Origin: Aotearoamyces nothofagi
Lineage: Eukaryota > Ascomycota > Leotiomycetes > Leotiales > Tympanidaceae
NCBI GenBank assembly: GCA_015345905.1
Contig: JADDTR010000006.1
Location: 622,513 to 686,512, forward strand
Direction of reading: 5' to 3'
DNA: 64,000 nt
Position numbers and translations under genes: made by a program
In this document: positions 32,631 to 44,068 of the stretch, piece after piece
Position numbering within the stretch: position 1 is the stretch's first letter
How the letters are laid out: each line of letters starts with the position of its first letter
Notes under the pieces: generated by a model
Told to the model about the DNA's origin: nothing
Seen by the model: only the letters and a program-made list of their open reading frames with translations
Database searches by the model: none

Positions 32631-34643
32631 TCATGCCGTGACATCCCGCCGGTACCTGACCCGACAATTAACCTCCCCCAAAAACGGCACGTTCTCCAAA
32701 TACGCCTCAAACCGCGAAGCTGGCTCCAGCTTCAACCGCTCGCCCGGATCCGCTCTTGTAGTGCCGTCCTCTTGCCTCGCCTCCCGCTTTACCACAGCCG
32801 CACCAGTCTCCGCAGTCTGGACTCCAGCTTCAGCATCCACCGCGCCAAGGACCCTATCGACCCAGAGGACCCAGAAATCAATATTGGCCTTCCGATCAAT
32901 CTCCGCCACAGCTGTCCTCCATCTCTGCAAGAGCCGTCCATCACCAGCTCGCGAGCCGTACGGCGCGCTCTCGATGAAGCGTCGCCACACGCCCACGACC
33001 TCCTGCAGCCGCTGCACCGTCGTCTCGAACCACTCCTGGTGTTGCTTGGCACACCCCTTGCCGGCATTGCACCTGCCATCGACGAGGCACTCGCGGCGCC
33101 TCTCGGGGCGCAGGTGCAGGTGCACGAGCGCCTCGACACGGAATGCGGATCGTGTCGGGGTCGAGAAGACTTTGATGGGCGTGTAGGAGCATTGTGCCGC
33201 CCATTCCGACAGCCGCTCCTTGACGAGCTTGGTCGTCACGCCGATTTTGATGTGCGTGCTGCAGCCGTGCTGCTGGAAGCCGTAGATGTGCCCGCCGCGA
33301 AGGTCTTGTGCTGTGAGGGGGGAGAGGAGTTTGGTGCGTATGGCGAGGAGCCTTTGGAAGGAGGATTGGGGAGCGAAGGGAATGAAGGCGGCGACGGGAG
33401 GCTGTGATGGTATGGGAGCGGGTGCGGTGGCGTGGGAGCGTGTGTTGCTTGATGGGAAGGTGGGCACTTGTCGTTTAGCTGGCTGTTTATTGTGGGAGCG
33501 CGTGTTGCTTGATGGAAAGGTAGAGACTGGTCGTTCAGTTGGCTGGTAAGTGTGAGAGATAGCTACTGGACTGTCAAATGAGGTCCTGGCGTAAGACCTC
33601 CGCGAAACCTTGGACACAGATGGTGATGCGTCTGATGTATCTTGAAACCTGCCATGACCGGATCGGCGTGATGGCGGACTCGTGCCAGGAGTTGTAAATT
33701 GGCTTCGATGCCCCGAAGTCCAGATGCTTGAGACCGCAGACTCAGGCGAGCTATTATACGGATCCAAGGAATTTGAAGATAAACGATGCCGGCGCTCAGG
33801 AGTCCTGGGTCTTAGATTACTTTCTCTTTCTACCTCTCTTTCTCGGATCTGTTCCTGTTCGATAGATGCCTTGAAACTCGATAGTCTTTGACTCCATTCT
33901 GCATATTTTTCTCCGGCTCGGTTTTGATGCCAGCGAAGACACAGCACCAAACTCGACAGCTCTTCAATCAAGCTATCATCGACTGTAGATGATGTGATGC
34001 ATGAATTCGCAAGAATTTTGAGGATAGTGTCGATTCGATCTCTATTCTTCCGGCTTATCCAGTTCCCGCATCTTTTCCCAACAAGTTGCACGTGACACTG
34101 GATGTGATCTCCACTGTCGATTTGAAGCAGCTGGCGGATTTTAGCGGGGGTTATAGTTCTCGTAGGATGAGCGTGAACCGGCGGTTGAATAGGTGGAGGG
34201 TTGCTTGTTGGAATCTGTGCTGCACTGCTTCTTGGAGCCGTCTGGTATCTTTTTATCGATGCTTGTGGGGCATCTAATATCGAAGATCTTGTAATGCTCG
34301 CTGTGGTCTGCAAATCTGCCCTACTCGCTTTCCTAGCCCCTATTTGCTTAATCCAGAATTCCAAAACCAACGCACAGTTGCCCTCTCGATGGTTTTGCGA
34401 GCAGAGTATTAAATGAGATAGCTTCTCTAGAGTATCTCGATACTTCTTCGAGTCTTCGTTATTCGACGTCAGAGATCTAATCAGGGCCGGCATTTCTTTG
34501 GTGGCTGCTATTTTTCGACCGCATCGCTCTTTAACACCATTTCTGTTAGGCTTCTTATACCAACAGCACTGTCGCGTCTGGAAGGGGTCAAGATCATTAA
34601 GTTCTATGAAGCTGGGGATATAGGCCGAGACTGCCATAGTCAT
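32631..34643 (-). CDS. T5orf172 (GIY-YIG superfamily) domain protein with duplicated Cys/His module
   Basis: One exon, 670 residues, starting MTMAVSAYIP. The C-terminal third carries a T5orf172/DUF1766-type domain (residues ~450-545): GGHIYGFQQHG, THIKIGVTTKLVKERLSEW, then Cys and His further on. This domain belongs to the GIY-YIG nuclease-like superfamily, with HIYGF and IKIG in place of GIY and YIG and Arg in KERL. The N-terminal part holds two similar modules: Cys26/27..Cys41-Gly..Cys81-x3-His85 and Cys183..Cys192-Gly..Cys235-x3-His239. They look like a duplicated zinc-binding unit. Between them and the C-terminal domain is a long Ser/Pro-rich linker with a repeated TFPSSNTRSH. Such proteins are numerous in filamentous ascomycetes; their role is unknown and nuclease activity is unproven. 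Confidence 0.8.
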   Translation of the reverse strand: MTMAVSAYIPSFIELNDLDPFQTRQCCWYKKPNRNGVKERCGRKIAATKEMPALIRSLTSNNEDSKKYRDTLEKLSHLILCSQNHREGNCALVLEFWIKQIGARKASRADLQTTASITRSSILDAPQASIKRYQTAPRSSAAQIPTSNPPPIQPPVHAHPTRTITPAKIRQLLQIDSGDHIQCHVQLVGKRCGNWISRKNRDRIDTILKILANSCITSSTVDDSLIEELSSLVLCLRWHQNRAGEKYAEWSQRLSSFKASIEQEQIREREVERESNLRPRTPERRHRLSSNSLDPYNSSPESAVSSIWTSGHRSQFTTPGTSPPSRRSGHGRFQDTSDASPSVSKVSRRSYARTSFDSPVAISHTYQPTERPVSTFPSSNTRSHNKQPAKRQVPTFPSSNTRSHATAPAPIPSQPPVAAFIPFAPQSSFQRLLAIRTKLLSPLTAQDLRGGHIYGFQQHGCSTHIKIGVTTKLVKERLSEWAAQCSYTPIKVFSTPTRSAFRVEALVHLHLRPERRRECLVDGRCNAGKGCAKQHQEWFETTVQRLQEVVGVWRRFIESAPYGSRAGDGRLLQRWRTAVAEIDRKANIDFWVLWVDRVLGAVDAEAGVQTAETGAAVVKREARQEDGTTRADPGERLKLEPASRFEAYLENVPFLGEVNCRVRYRRDVTA

Positions 34644-35336
34644 CGCAAAGCTCTTAGCTCACCAGAATTGGTGATAAAGATAGCAGTAATAAGTAAAGTA
34701 TAATTACTAAGAGAGCAGTATAGGACGCAATTATAAAGAATGCATTAAAACTAATAGGTAGAAAAGAAACCCGAAGTTGCCGGTGGCACGGTAAATAGTT
34801 CAGAAAGAGCTACAACTCCCCTCTTGAATATGCCTCATGCAGGTAAAAACCCCCGCAATGAGAGCCTCAGAATGGGCTGGCACGGGTTTGGCGCTTGGGG
34901 CACATCGGACTCATCCCCTTCACGTTTTATACATCAGCAAGTCCAGTTATGCTGGTCTCATCGAAGGAGTATTTTCCTATTTCTTACCATCCACTTGGCC
35001 GACAACTCAGCCCCTTGAGGAAATGGTTCGCAAAGACCGTACGTGCCTCAATGTTGCTGATGTGGAGTCAGTGCCGTTGTAACCTCGGCCAATAACAAGC
35101 CTAGTAGATTACTCCCTTGTAGTCACTTGCGACTCGAAGCGGCTCGCATGCATGGAATAGGCGCTGCGCAAATCTGGAGAGCAAGGATTCGTATCAGCTG
35201 TGTGGGGCTGGTGAATATACCTGGTATTTTCCTACTCGTTGTGGAGTCAAAGAGTACAACTTGATTTCTACGTCCCGACTTCCTCGATTATATACAGTTG
35301 AAATTTGGCGTAGATTTTGTGCTCTCTTTACGAAAC
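34644..35336. other. Intergenic region upstream of the T5orf172 gene
   Basis: About 690 bp between the T5orf172 gene start and the agmatinase stop. Only short frames; no repeat or RNA gene seen. Confidence 0.45.
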
Positions 35337-36857
35337 TTATATGCCAGCTAAAGGCTTCTTCACTGGCACTCGTACCATCCATTGCAAAATTTCGTAAATG
35401 ATCTCCCCAACAGCAATCCCAGTAGTCTCAGCCGCGTTATCGTACCTAGAATGATATCGCTATTAGCATCTTTTTCAGTTGGAGCATAAATAGAGTCTTG
35501 AGACACTTTGAAGAATTTCTTAAGAAATACATTCACGTTGCACCCATTTGACTTCGGAAATTGAAAAAAACGTACACCGGTGTGAATTCAACAACGTCCG
35601 CACCCACGATCTTAAGGCCTGCTTTTGAAAGACCATCAATGATCTGCAGCAACTCTCGTGTGGTCCATCCACCCGGCTCGATTGTTCCGGTGGCAGGCGC
35701 AAAAGCTTATTATGCTGTCAGCGCGATGATTTCAATCTAATATCATATCACTTACCCGGATCCAGAACATCAATATCCACACTTAAATAAACGTACTCAT
35801 CTCCAACTGTTTTAACAATCTTTTCGACAATATTCTCAACTCCAAATCTGTCAATTTCTCTCGCTCGTACATAGCTAAATCCACACCTCAGATCATTGTC
35901 TAGATCGAAATGCTGGTCGAACAGCATACATCTTGATCCCAGATGCATGTTGCTATGGTTAGAGAGCAAGCCTTCTTCGTGAGCGATATGGAGCATCGTT
36001 CCGTGATTTACTTCAGAATACTTGGTGAGACCCCCGCCTAGTTGTCGTGGATCCCAAGTATCAAGATGCGAATCAAAGTGAAGAACTGCAACACGTCCCC
36101 AGGTTGAATGAAGTGCTCGGAGAATTGGTAATGCTAGAATGGCATGAGCATTTGTGTAATAATGGCTGGGTGAAGGCTTACTGATTGTGTGGTCACCTCC
36201 AATACTTATGATACGAACTGCATCCGCTACAGAGCTATTCTTTGGAGTCCGAGAATTTATAGCTTTCCAACCATCCTCTAACTCATGGATAGCCTGAAGC
36301 TTATCGAATGGTGTATTTGCCATATCACCACAGTCTACAACTTCTGCCCAGTCCTTGAAGGGATTTACTCCATCATGATCCATGCTACACCATGATCAGC
36401 ACATATACTACATTATACACTTTACCAAACCTTACTCCCACCCTACTGAAGGACTGATTCTTCTAGCTCCCATCCGTGCTCCCGTTGGCCCAAATCTTGC
36501 ACCTGGGCGGTAAGAAACGCCCAGGTCAAATGGAGCACCAACAATAGCAATATCGAAGGTATCATCATTCTTAGGTGAGAAGCAATTGGTAAAATTAAGA
36601 TGCGCGAAAGTGTTGATTCCTGAGAAGGGAATGTCGTCATCAAAGTCTCGCATAAAATAACTGGGCGGGATGGGATCCTGAACAATTGCTCGAGCACCAA
36701 ATGACGGCTGTCGACCGAAGATAGACCTCTGAATGAACGATTCCGAGGAGATCTTGTGATCAATATCCTGCATTAAAGCTTGCTGGACATCGGGTGTAGA
36801 GAGAGCAAGAGAGCTCAGTGCTAGGAGAAGAAAAGAGCGCTGCATAATAGCATTCAT
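35337..36857 (-). CDS. Secreted agmatinase/ureohydrolase
   Basis: Five exons: 36857-36436, 36384-36182, 36133-35756, 35705-35576 and 35445-35337; 413 residues. A signal peptide ([20 protein letters not shown]) predicts secretion or the vacuolar route, as in many fungal agmatinases. The ureohydrolase manganese site is intact: [16 protein letters not shown] and [17 protein letters not shown]. The family also shows in [18 protein letters not shown] and [11 protein letters not shown]. Agmatinase splits agmatine into putrescine and urea; guanidinobutyrase is an alternative in this family. The third intron (36134-36181) is 48 bp, free of stops and in frame, so unspliced RNA would still be open. The last donor is GTACGT at 35575, giving [14 protein letters not shown]. 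Start chosen at 36857 for the signal peptide. The gene is divergent from the calpain-like gene. Confidence 0.9.
36134..36181 (-). other. 48-bp stop-free in-frame intron of the agmatinase gene
   Basis: GTAAGC..TTCTAG, 48 bases, divisible by three and without a stop. Removing it restores GGDHTITLPILRAL; keeping it inserts 16 residues between the manganese-binding GGDHT and the next helix. A gene finder could easily miss it. Confidence 0.85.
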
Positions 36858-37546
36858 GGTATTGCTGAAAGGCACATTAAACTATACAGATTGTAGAAAC
36901 GGAATATATGAAAGGGGAAATGACTGTGTCTTATTTGTATAATACACTGTTGGAGGACTAGGTTCTTGGTAGCAAGTCGGCTGCGGGTAGAGCTTCATTG
37001 AGCGCTAACTCATCTAGGCAATTCGAGCCGGTCCCCACGCGATTGGGGTTCACGATTAACCAAGATTAACCAGACGCTGACAAACACCAATTGCGCAACA
37101 CAATTGCGGCCTTTTTGTTCCTCAATCCCACCATAATTCCTAATGATCAATTCTTATATCTGTATAAGTATTGGGGTCACCCGACAGTATCCTGTCTCAA
37201 TGCCGAGCAAGCTGGCGGCATAGCTTCAAGAAGCTGCCCGGTGATGATCACGGTATATCGTTGGTTACCTACTGTACCGGAAGCCCTATAAGTAGGCAAT
37301 TTTTTTATTAGTTTCTCGTTGTATGTGTGCACGCTATTTTGTCTTTCATCTTCCTAAACTCAATCATGGCACTACGATTGGACACTCGCAACCGTGCCTG
37401 CCATATTGAACCCTCGTGGCTGCAAGACTAGATCTAGCTTTGTAGGCAATAGCCATCTAGAGGAACGAAAATAGATCAAAGACTACACAGCATGCCTCAT
37501 ACATATCAAAATATACTTATACCCGCACTGCCCGCACTACCTAAAC
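36858..37546. promoter_or_regulatory. Divergent promoter region, agmatinase / calpain-like gene
   Basis: About 690 bp between start codons. No coding frame with a known domain; no repeat. AT-rich stretches near 36900-36950 and 37260-37330. Confidence 0.45.
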
Positions 37547-40104
37547 ATGAAGCATTTATCCCCTCAGGAAGCCATAGACGAGTTCTGGACTAAGTTCAAC
37601 ACAAAGACGCCAGGCAAAGGTTGGTGATTAGAAGATTATATATCCTTTATCATTACGGCGCTAATTTCTGCCCGTTACAGCATCAACTATCCTACCGTTA
37701 GATGTATTTGCTCAAAAGGCAGGGGAGCGGGTGCGGTACGGTATCAGCACTGGCGAAAATGCTGTAGCATCGTACGAAGTCGCAGCTCGGATATGCAAGT
37801 TGAAGGTTGAGAAGATTGCTAAGGAATGCCGCCGTGTCAACCAAAAATATCGCGATCCACACTTCGACATCGAATTTGATCTTAAATGGAGTCAACTTGA
37901 TTGCCTGGAAACGCTCACCAAGCCAAATAGAAAGAAGTCCGTCTTCAAGCCACAATCGGTCAAACGAGTAGGAGATATCTTCGACGATCCTTCGTTCTAT
38001 ATTTCAGGCCCAACCGCCAACGATATTAGGCAAGGACGAGATGGCGATTGCTGGTTCATGGCCGCTCTATGCACACTTGGAAATAAGCCGGGTCTGATTG
38101 AGAAAGTCTGTGTAGCACGGGACGAGACTGTTGGCGTATACGGGTTCGTATTCTTTAGAGACTCTGAATGGAGATCAGAAATCATTGATGACAAGTTGTA
38201 CTTGACCAAACCTGACTATGACGAGAGCGTCATTGAGCGTGTCCTATGGGAAGATCGCGAACGCATTGCGTCGGAAGAGGACTATAGAAAGGCATACCAG
38301 AAAAACTCTGGAGCCCTCTACTTTGCTCAGTGTGCGGATCCGAATGAGACGTGGCTTCCGTTGTTAGAGAAGGCTTATGCAAAAGCTCATGGAGACTTTG
38401 CTGCCATTGAGGGAGGCTTCACTGGAGAGGGTATTGAGGATCTAACCGGCGGAGTAACGACCGAGCTTTTCGCCACAGACATACTAGACAAGGACTACTT
38501 TTGGGAGAACGAGCTTCTCAAAGTCAACGAAGAATTCCTCTTTGGTTGTGCAACAGGTCTGTTTCGAGGATGGGGCGAACGAAAAGGTATCCAGGAACGA
38601 CACGCTTATTCGATCATGAAAGCTATCGAAATCGAAGGCCATAGGCTACTCCTATTGAAGAATCCTTGGGGCAAAGGTGAATGGACAGGACCTTGGAGTG
38701 ATGGATCCAGTCAATGGACCCCAGAATGGATGCAGAAGCTCAACCACCGTTTTGGAAATGATGGGGCTTTCTGGATCTCATATGAGGATCTACTACGTAA
38801 ATTTCAGACTTTCGATCGAACGAGGTTGTTCAGTCCTGAATGGAGAGTCACCCAGCAGTGGACGAGACTTACCGTTCCTTGGACTGTCGGATACCATGAG
38901 ACAAAGTTTGTTTTCACGCTCGATAAGCCTTCCTCTATAGTGGTCGTATTGAATCAGTTAGATTCGCGGTATTTTAGAGGCTTAGGTCCCAGATCCGTAC
39001 TCCAAGTTTAAAGAAACTAGCTAACAACTAGTTGCAGAAGGACAGTATATATTTGAACTATCATTCCGCCTACACAAGGCTGGCGTTGAGGATTATATCG
39101 TCCGTAGCCATGATAACTACTGCATGCGCCGTTCTGTGAGTGCAGAACTAGATATCGAAGAAGCTGGAGAGTATCATGTCCTCATCAAGATCCATGCTGA
39201 GCGCGACCTGACCTCTCTGGCCGTCGAACAAGTCGTGAGAGACAATTGCCGAGACCACAAAGATAAGCTACTCAGAATCGGTTTAGCATACGACCTCGCC
39301 CATGCTAAAGGACAAAGTAAAGAGAGTGAAGAGGAGAAATCTAGTCGTGAAAAGGCTGAGGCGCGGAAGGCTGCAAAAGAACGTAAGGAAGTCAAGGGCA
39401 TCTTACTAGAAATGAAGAAGAAAACGAAACGAGCCGAGATTAGGAAGCGAAAGAAGGAGAAGGCAAAGAAGCTGAGGAAGGAAGCGAAATCCGCCGCAAG
39501 GAGACAGAAAACTTCAGCCGAAGAGACGCCTAATGATAAGCCCTCGATAGAGAACCCAGGGTCAGACCTGGAGCAAGTTGCCTCACACCCTCCAAGTTCA
39601 AAGCAAGCAGTCAATGGTCAGCAGGCTTCAATCAGCTCTGCGAAACTACCGATTACCAAAGAGCACGAGGATTGTCTAGAATGCCGTCCCGCACAAGCCA
39701 CCAAGACCACTCTTCCAGCCCAAACAAGCAAGCCCCACGACTCCGACACAGATTCTGACGTCTCGAGCATCACCTCCTCAGCCGCAGACGAAGTAATAGC
39801 CCTGGCCAAACCTTCCGCACCCCCTCCCGCCGAACCCGCAGCCCCTCCCCCAGCAGAGCCCGAAGACGAGTTCGAGCGCGATCCCTGGAACGCAGTCGCG
39901 ATCGTCGGCCTGCGCGTCTTCTCCCGGGATGCCGACATCAGGATCCGCGTCGCCAGGCCGAGGACGTGGGAGGACGCAGAGACGGGCCTGGATGTGGATG
40001 ATCCGAGCGCCGATGCTACGAAGCAGGACGAGGATGATGGTGCTGGGTCGAGGAGGCAGAGCGTCATGGGGTTCAGGGGCAGGCTCGGCAGTGTGGTTCC
40101 GTAG
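37547..40104 (+). CDS. Calpain-like cysteine protease
   Basis: Three exons, 37547-37619, 37681-38985 and 39038-40104, 814 residues. The introns are 61 and 52 bp; the second has a weak GTCCCA donor but joins YFRGLEGQYIFELSF, the family sequence. The papain-like calpain core is intact: Cys148 in QGRDGDCWFMAAL, His332 in QERHAYSIMKA and Asn352 in LLLKNPWGKGEWTGPWSDGS. A C2-like domain follows (FRLHKAG, YHVLIKIHAERD). A Lys/Glu-rich coiled coil (residues ~545-610) and a Ser/Pro-rich tail with a C-terminal block (WNAVAIVGLRVFSRDADIRIRV) complete it. Calpains are cytosolic, often Ca2+-responsive regulatory proteases; the fungal PalB/Rim13 member acts in pH signalling, but I do not see enough to call this PalB. 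Confidence 0.9.
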
Positions 40105-40832
40105 ACCGTTTCGGTCCTTATGCTTGGCTCTGTAGAATGGTCATTGTTTTTTTTTTTTTACTCTACTTGTCGTCGTCGATTGATTCTTGTCGTTTGACTG
40201 CTCTGTTTCTCATCTAGCTGGTCTAGCCGTCCTCATGAAACCAGACGCTATAAAGCGGCTTCGCGGCTATCGCGGACATGTGTACTGTACGTATTCCTCC
40301 TCTCCTCCTCTCCTCCTCCCCCCCCCCTACATATAAACATGTATATAAAAAGAAGAAGCAGAAGAGACGAGAGAGAAGAGAGGAAGAGAAGAAAACAGAA
40401 GAGACAGGGGGGAAAGGCGTGTGCTGCATCCTACATGGTATACGTAGATGGTAAGAGCCGGAAACCGACGTGTGTATATCTGCGCAAAGACCATGTTCCA
40501 CTAGAGGGTTCATGATTATTCACATTCACATTCACACCCATACATTCACATTCACATCCCACCATCCCATCAGGTCACAAAACACACAAAACACAAAAAA
40601 AGCACAAAAGTCAAAATTGAGAGCGGTTTTTGATATTATTCATGGCCGAGTTACGTACAAATAAATATCCCAATAAATATCAAGTGGTATCTTCTATGCA
40701 GGTGCCTACACCCCGGCCTAGGCTTTCAAACCCCAGCTCTCTATCCAAGACGGATCCCAGGTCCGCTATACACAAAATGATACCCAACAATTCGTACACA
40801 AAAAATCCCCGGTTGCGAGAGAGAGAAAAGTC
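40105..40832. other. Convergent intergenic region with simple repeats
   Basis: About 730 bp between the calpain-like and permease 3' ends. It contains a T-run at 40147-40159, CTCCT repeats running into poly-C (40287-40328), purine-rich GA(A) sequence (40340-40410) and ATTCAC repeats (about 40517-40556). No gene seen. Confidence 0.6.
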
Positions 40833-42636
40833 CTAGAACCAGAATCTCCACACCTTCTTCCAGAGCGGTAGAGCTGCGTACGTGGCCTTCTCAGCGTCAA
40901 TTTCGGCCTTGAGGTCAAGCTCGCGACGGCCAGCATCTAGATCCATGGTGTGGATGTTAACACCCCACCTCCACTCGCGCTTGATGACCTTCCAGAAGAC
41001 GAAGAAGAGAAGCACGACGGGCGCGGCGAGGTAGTTCTCGAAGAAATTCTCAGCATTTAGGTTTGGTCCACCAATTGGCTGGCATGAGAGGTTAGCAAGG
41101 AATCGCGAGAACTGTGTGCAATGAGGAACTTACGTAGAGGGCAACGTAGAAGCTGGCGATCAAGCAAAGGATGTTGAGGAGAAGACCAATCCAAGAGCCG
41201 GTGACGCCGAACATGGCGGTGAACGGGATCTCATCAATCGAACGGCCCTGCAATTTCCACGCACGACGGAATTGGATATGTGCATAACAGATTGATCCCC
41301 AGGTGAAGAAGTTGGCAAGACCCGAGATGGCCAAGAGCCAGTTGAAGACAACATCACCATTCTTGGCCAAGTTGATGTAAGCAAGGAAACCAAAGATGAG
41401 AGCGATAGCAAGTGCAGCCCACGGCCGACCGTGCTTGTCGACCTTGCGCAGGATGGCTGGTGCCATTCCATTCATGGCCAAGGCCTGGATAGTGCGGGTA
41501 GATCCATAAGTGGATGAGTTGGCAACCGAGATGACAGAAAGGGTAATGACGGCATTGAAGATAGACGGAAGGACCTTGATGTTGGCGGTTTGGAACGCAA
41601 GCACAAACGGAGAGTACTTGGTGTTGGATCCGGATGCATTGGAGAGTCCCGGGGCCGTGGAGGGAATGATGAGTCCGAGGAGGAACAGGGACACGACGTA
41701 AAAGAGGGTGATACGCCAGAAGACCTGCTTTGTAGCCTTCGGGATGGTCTTTCTCGGGTTGTCGGCCTCAGCAGCTGCAAGACCAACAAGCTCGGTCCCT
41801 CCAAAGGCGAAGGAAGCAGTGACGAAGACGGAGCAGAAACCATGGAATCCGTTCTTGAATGCAGAATAAGGCGAGTGCCAGTACTCGGCACCAATGTATC
41901 CTCTGGTGTCAGTTGGGACACCGCCCACATCGATGATTATGCCCAGGATGATGAAGCCAATGCACGCGGTAACCTTGATGATGCCGAGGATGAATTCGAC
42001 CTCTCCATAACCCCGCACACCGAAGATGTTGACAATGATGATGATGACCAAGAACACAGTGATCCAGACGCCAACATTAACGCTGACGGAGCCATCGGAT
42101 CTCTCAGTCCAGAAGGAGATGGTTATACCGGCAGCTGTGAGTTCGAAAGGCATGACGACGAGCCAAGACAGGGCGTAGTTCCATCCCATGGCAAAGCCCC
42201 AGGCGGGATCGATGAAGCGGACCGAGTAGTAGTAGAAGGAACCGTTGACGGGATACCTAAAGAATGACCCGTAAGCACCATCCTCATCTGGACCAGCGGC
42301 AGGAGTCCGCGATGCTGCAACTTACATGACGGCAAGCTCACCCAGAGCATTGACGGTGAACAGCAGCATGACACCAATAATTATGAAGTCGATGACCAGA
42401 GAAGCTGGGCCACCCTTGTTCAGGGCACCTCCAGAGCCGACAAAGAGGCCAGCGCCGATGGAGCCACCGATGGCAATCATCTGCATGTGCCTGTTCTTGA
42501 GCTTCCGCGACAAGGCGCGCTGGCCTCCCACCGGGACATTGTCAACCTCGTTTGGGCTGTTGGCCTCGGCCTCGATGTCGCTGAGGGGATTCTTCTCCTT
42601 GTAGGCGGCACCATGTCCGTTATCGACATGTGCCAT
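40833..42636 (-). CDS. General amino-acid permease (YAT family, APC superfamily)
   Basis: Three exons, 42636-42326, 42256-41134 and 41078-40833, 559 residues; introns of 69 and 55 bp. The N-terminus has [20 protein letters not shown], the YAT signature before TM1. Next come [32 protein letters not shown] and the TM6 block [22 protein letters not shown]. About twelve hydrophobic spans are present. The C-terminus ends in a charged cytosolic tail with a Trp-rich end (WKKVWRFWF). Members such as Gap1, Agp2 and Trichoderma Inda1 import a broad range of amino acids through the plasma membrane under nitrogen control. Specificity cannot be read from sequence. The 5' leader carries a GAAGAAGCT repeat, and 5.6 kb of repeat-rich DNA lies upstream. 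Confidence 0.93.
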
Positions 42637-42683
42637 GATGCTACTTTATACTTCTTCAGCCCCAGCTTCTGCAGCTTCTGTTA

Positions 42684-42722
42684 CTTCTGCTGCTTCTTCA
42701 GCTTCTTCAGCTTCTTCAGCAG
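42684..42722 (+). repeat. 9-bp repeat CTTCTTCAG in the permease leader
   Basis: Three to four copies of CTTCTTCAG just upstream of the permease ATG. On the transcribed strand it reads CTGAAGAAG, so the 5' leader is purine-rich. Confidence 0.8.
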
Positions 42723-42985
42723 CTTGTTCTTCTTCAAGACACAAGACAAGTACCAAGCTTGTCCTTATGGCTGGCGACGAGGGCGGTCAAGACAAGGACA
42801 CTCAGTGGTCGGACGGCCAGATGTGGTGAGAGGGAAGAGGACAGACGGGGAGGTGAGGGGAGGGGGTGGGAGTGGGATTTATGTAGGGAGCCGGGCAGGA
42901 AGAAGGCCTCAGGGCGACAACACGGTTCTCGCCTTGGGACGACAGACGACGGGCCCTGGACCTGGGGAATCTCGGACAGGTAGCT

Positions 42986-43009
42986 GGCAGGCTGGCAGGC
43001 TGGCAGGCT
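42986..43009 (+). repeat. 8-bp repeat (GGCAGGCT)3
   Basis: Three perfect tandem GGCAGGCT units about 350 bp upstream of the amino-acid permease. Two tandem copies of the same octamer sit at 10081-10096, about 250 bp upstream of the GABA-type permease. Confidence 0.88.
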
Positions 43010-43730
43010 GACCGGCCGCCAGGCTGCCATGCTCAACCGCTTCCCTCGCAGCCTGGCCTGGGCCGAATGGGGCCGGCAATAGGGAGCACAGCAGCAGCAG
43101 CTGCAGCAGCGGCCCATGTACCATACGGCGGACTGCATCACGGGGGATATGCACGGAACCAGACTAGCAATCGGCGCGACCGAGGAAGGCGTCTGCGGCA
43201 CTGCACTGGAGCACGACGGCGAGGCAGATTGCTGGTTTGGCCGTGGTCTGTGGTCTGGCGGTGGTGAGGGAGGCACGGGAGGCAGCTTGGGATCCTGTGG
43301 TGCAGCCAGCAGCGAGCAGTGATGCCATCCATCCTGTCCTGTCCTGGACCTGGATGGAGCCGAGAACAAGCTCGCGAGCGACAGGCCCTCGGCCCGCTAC
43401 GGCGCACCCTTGCCGCGCCTTCTCCAGCTCCGCGAGATAAGGCTCTGCATCGGGCGAGTCAGAGGCCGCGGCGCGCTGCGTGGCGTCCTTGGCGTGCAGC
43501 AGCCCCCGAGGGCAGCAGCCCCCGAGGGCGGCAGCCTCAGGCCGCGACACGCTGCGACTCTGAGGAGCTCTGTGCCGCGCTGCTCGCAGGCCCCCCTGCA
43601 ATCGGCCGGGGGGGCAGCGGCAGGAGGAGCGGCAGGGAGCAGATAGAGGAGACGCCGGCTGATTGGCTGCACGGTGGACGTCGCACCAAGGCTCTGCGGT
43701 ACTGCAGTGGCATGTGTGCGCGTGTGTACG

Positions 43731-43745
43731 ACCGTACAGTACGGT
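43731..43745. repeat. Palindrome ACCGTAC-A-GTACGGT
   Basis: Perfect 7-bp arms around one central base. Related GTAC-N-GTAC words occur at 26836-26845 and in the inverted repeat at 28406-28433. Confidence 0.75.
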
Positions 43746-43772
43746 GCGGCGCTGAGCAGAGGATTCCGCATA

Positions 43773-43814
43773 GAGGATGCCCTACAGAGGATGCCCTACA
43801 GCGGATGCCCTACA
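43773..43814 (+). repeat. 14-bp tandem repeat GAGGATGCCCTACA
   Basis: Three copies (two identical, the third with GC for GA at the start), followed by GGG. A degenerate GAGGATTCCGCATA precedes them. Confidence 0.9.
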
Positions 43815-44044
43815 GGGACGGGGGCTAGATATAGAGAGGGCAACACAGCGAGCCATGCACAGCACAGCAGACACGGCTTCTGGCAGCTGCAGTGCTGCGT
43901 CGCTGCACGCGGGCTCGAGGACCCAGCCAGCACGGTGCAGCCTGTCCGCCCGCAGAGGCCAGAGATCCAGAGACACCTCCAAGGAAAGGTCGCTTCGGGC
44001 GTGCTGTTTTAGCTGCTGTCCTCGCCGGCCCAACAGCCCCTCGC

Positions 44045-44068
44045 CATGCCATGCCATGCCATGCCATG
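44045..44068 (+). repeat. Pentamer array (CATGC)n
   Basis: Four to five tandem copies of CATGC/CCATG. Confidence 0.85.

Noticed and set aside
41590-42267. 225-codon + strand frame over the amino-acid permease
   Set aside because: It is the antisense shadow of well-conserved permease exons and is Asp/Gly/Glu-rich without a domain.
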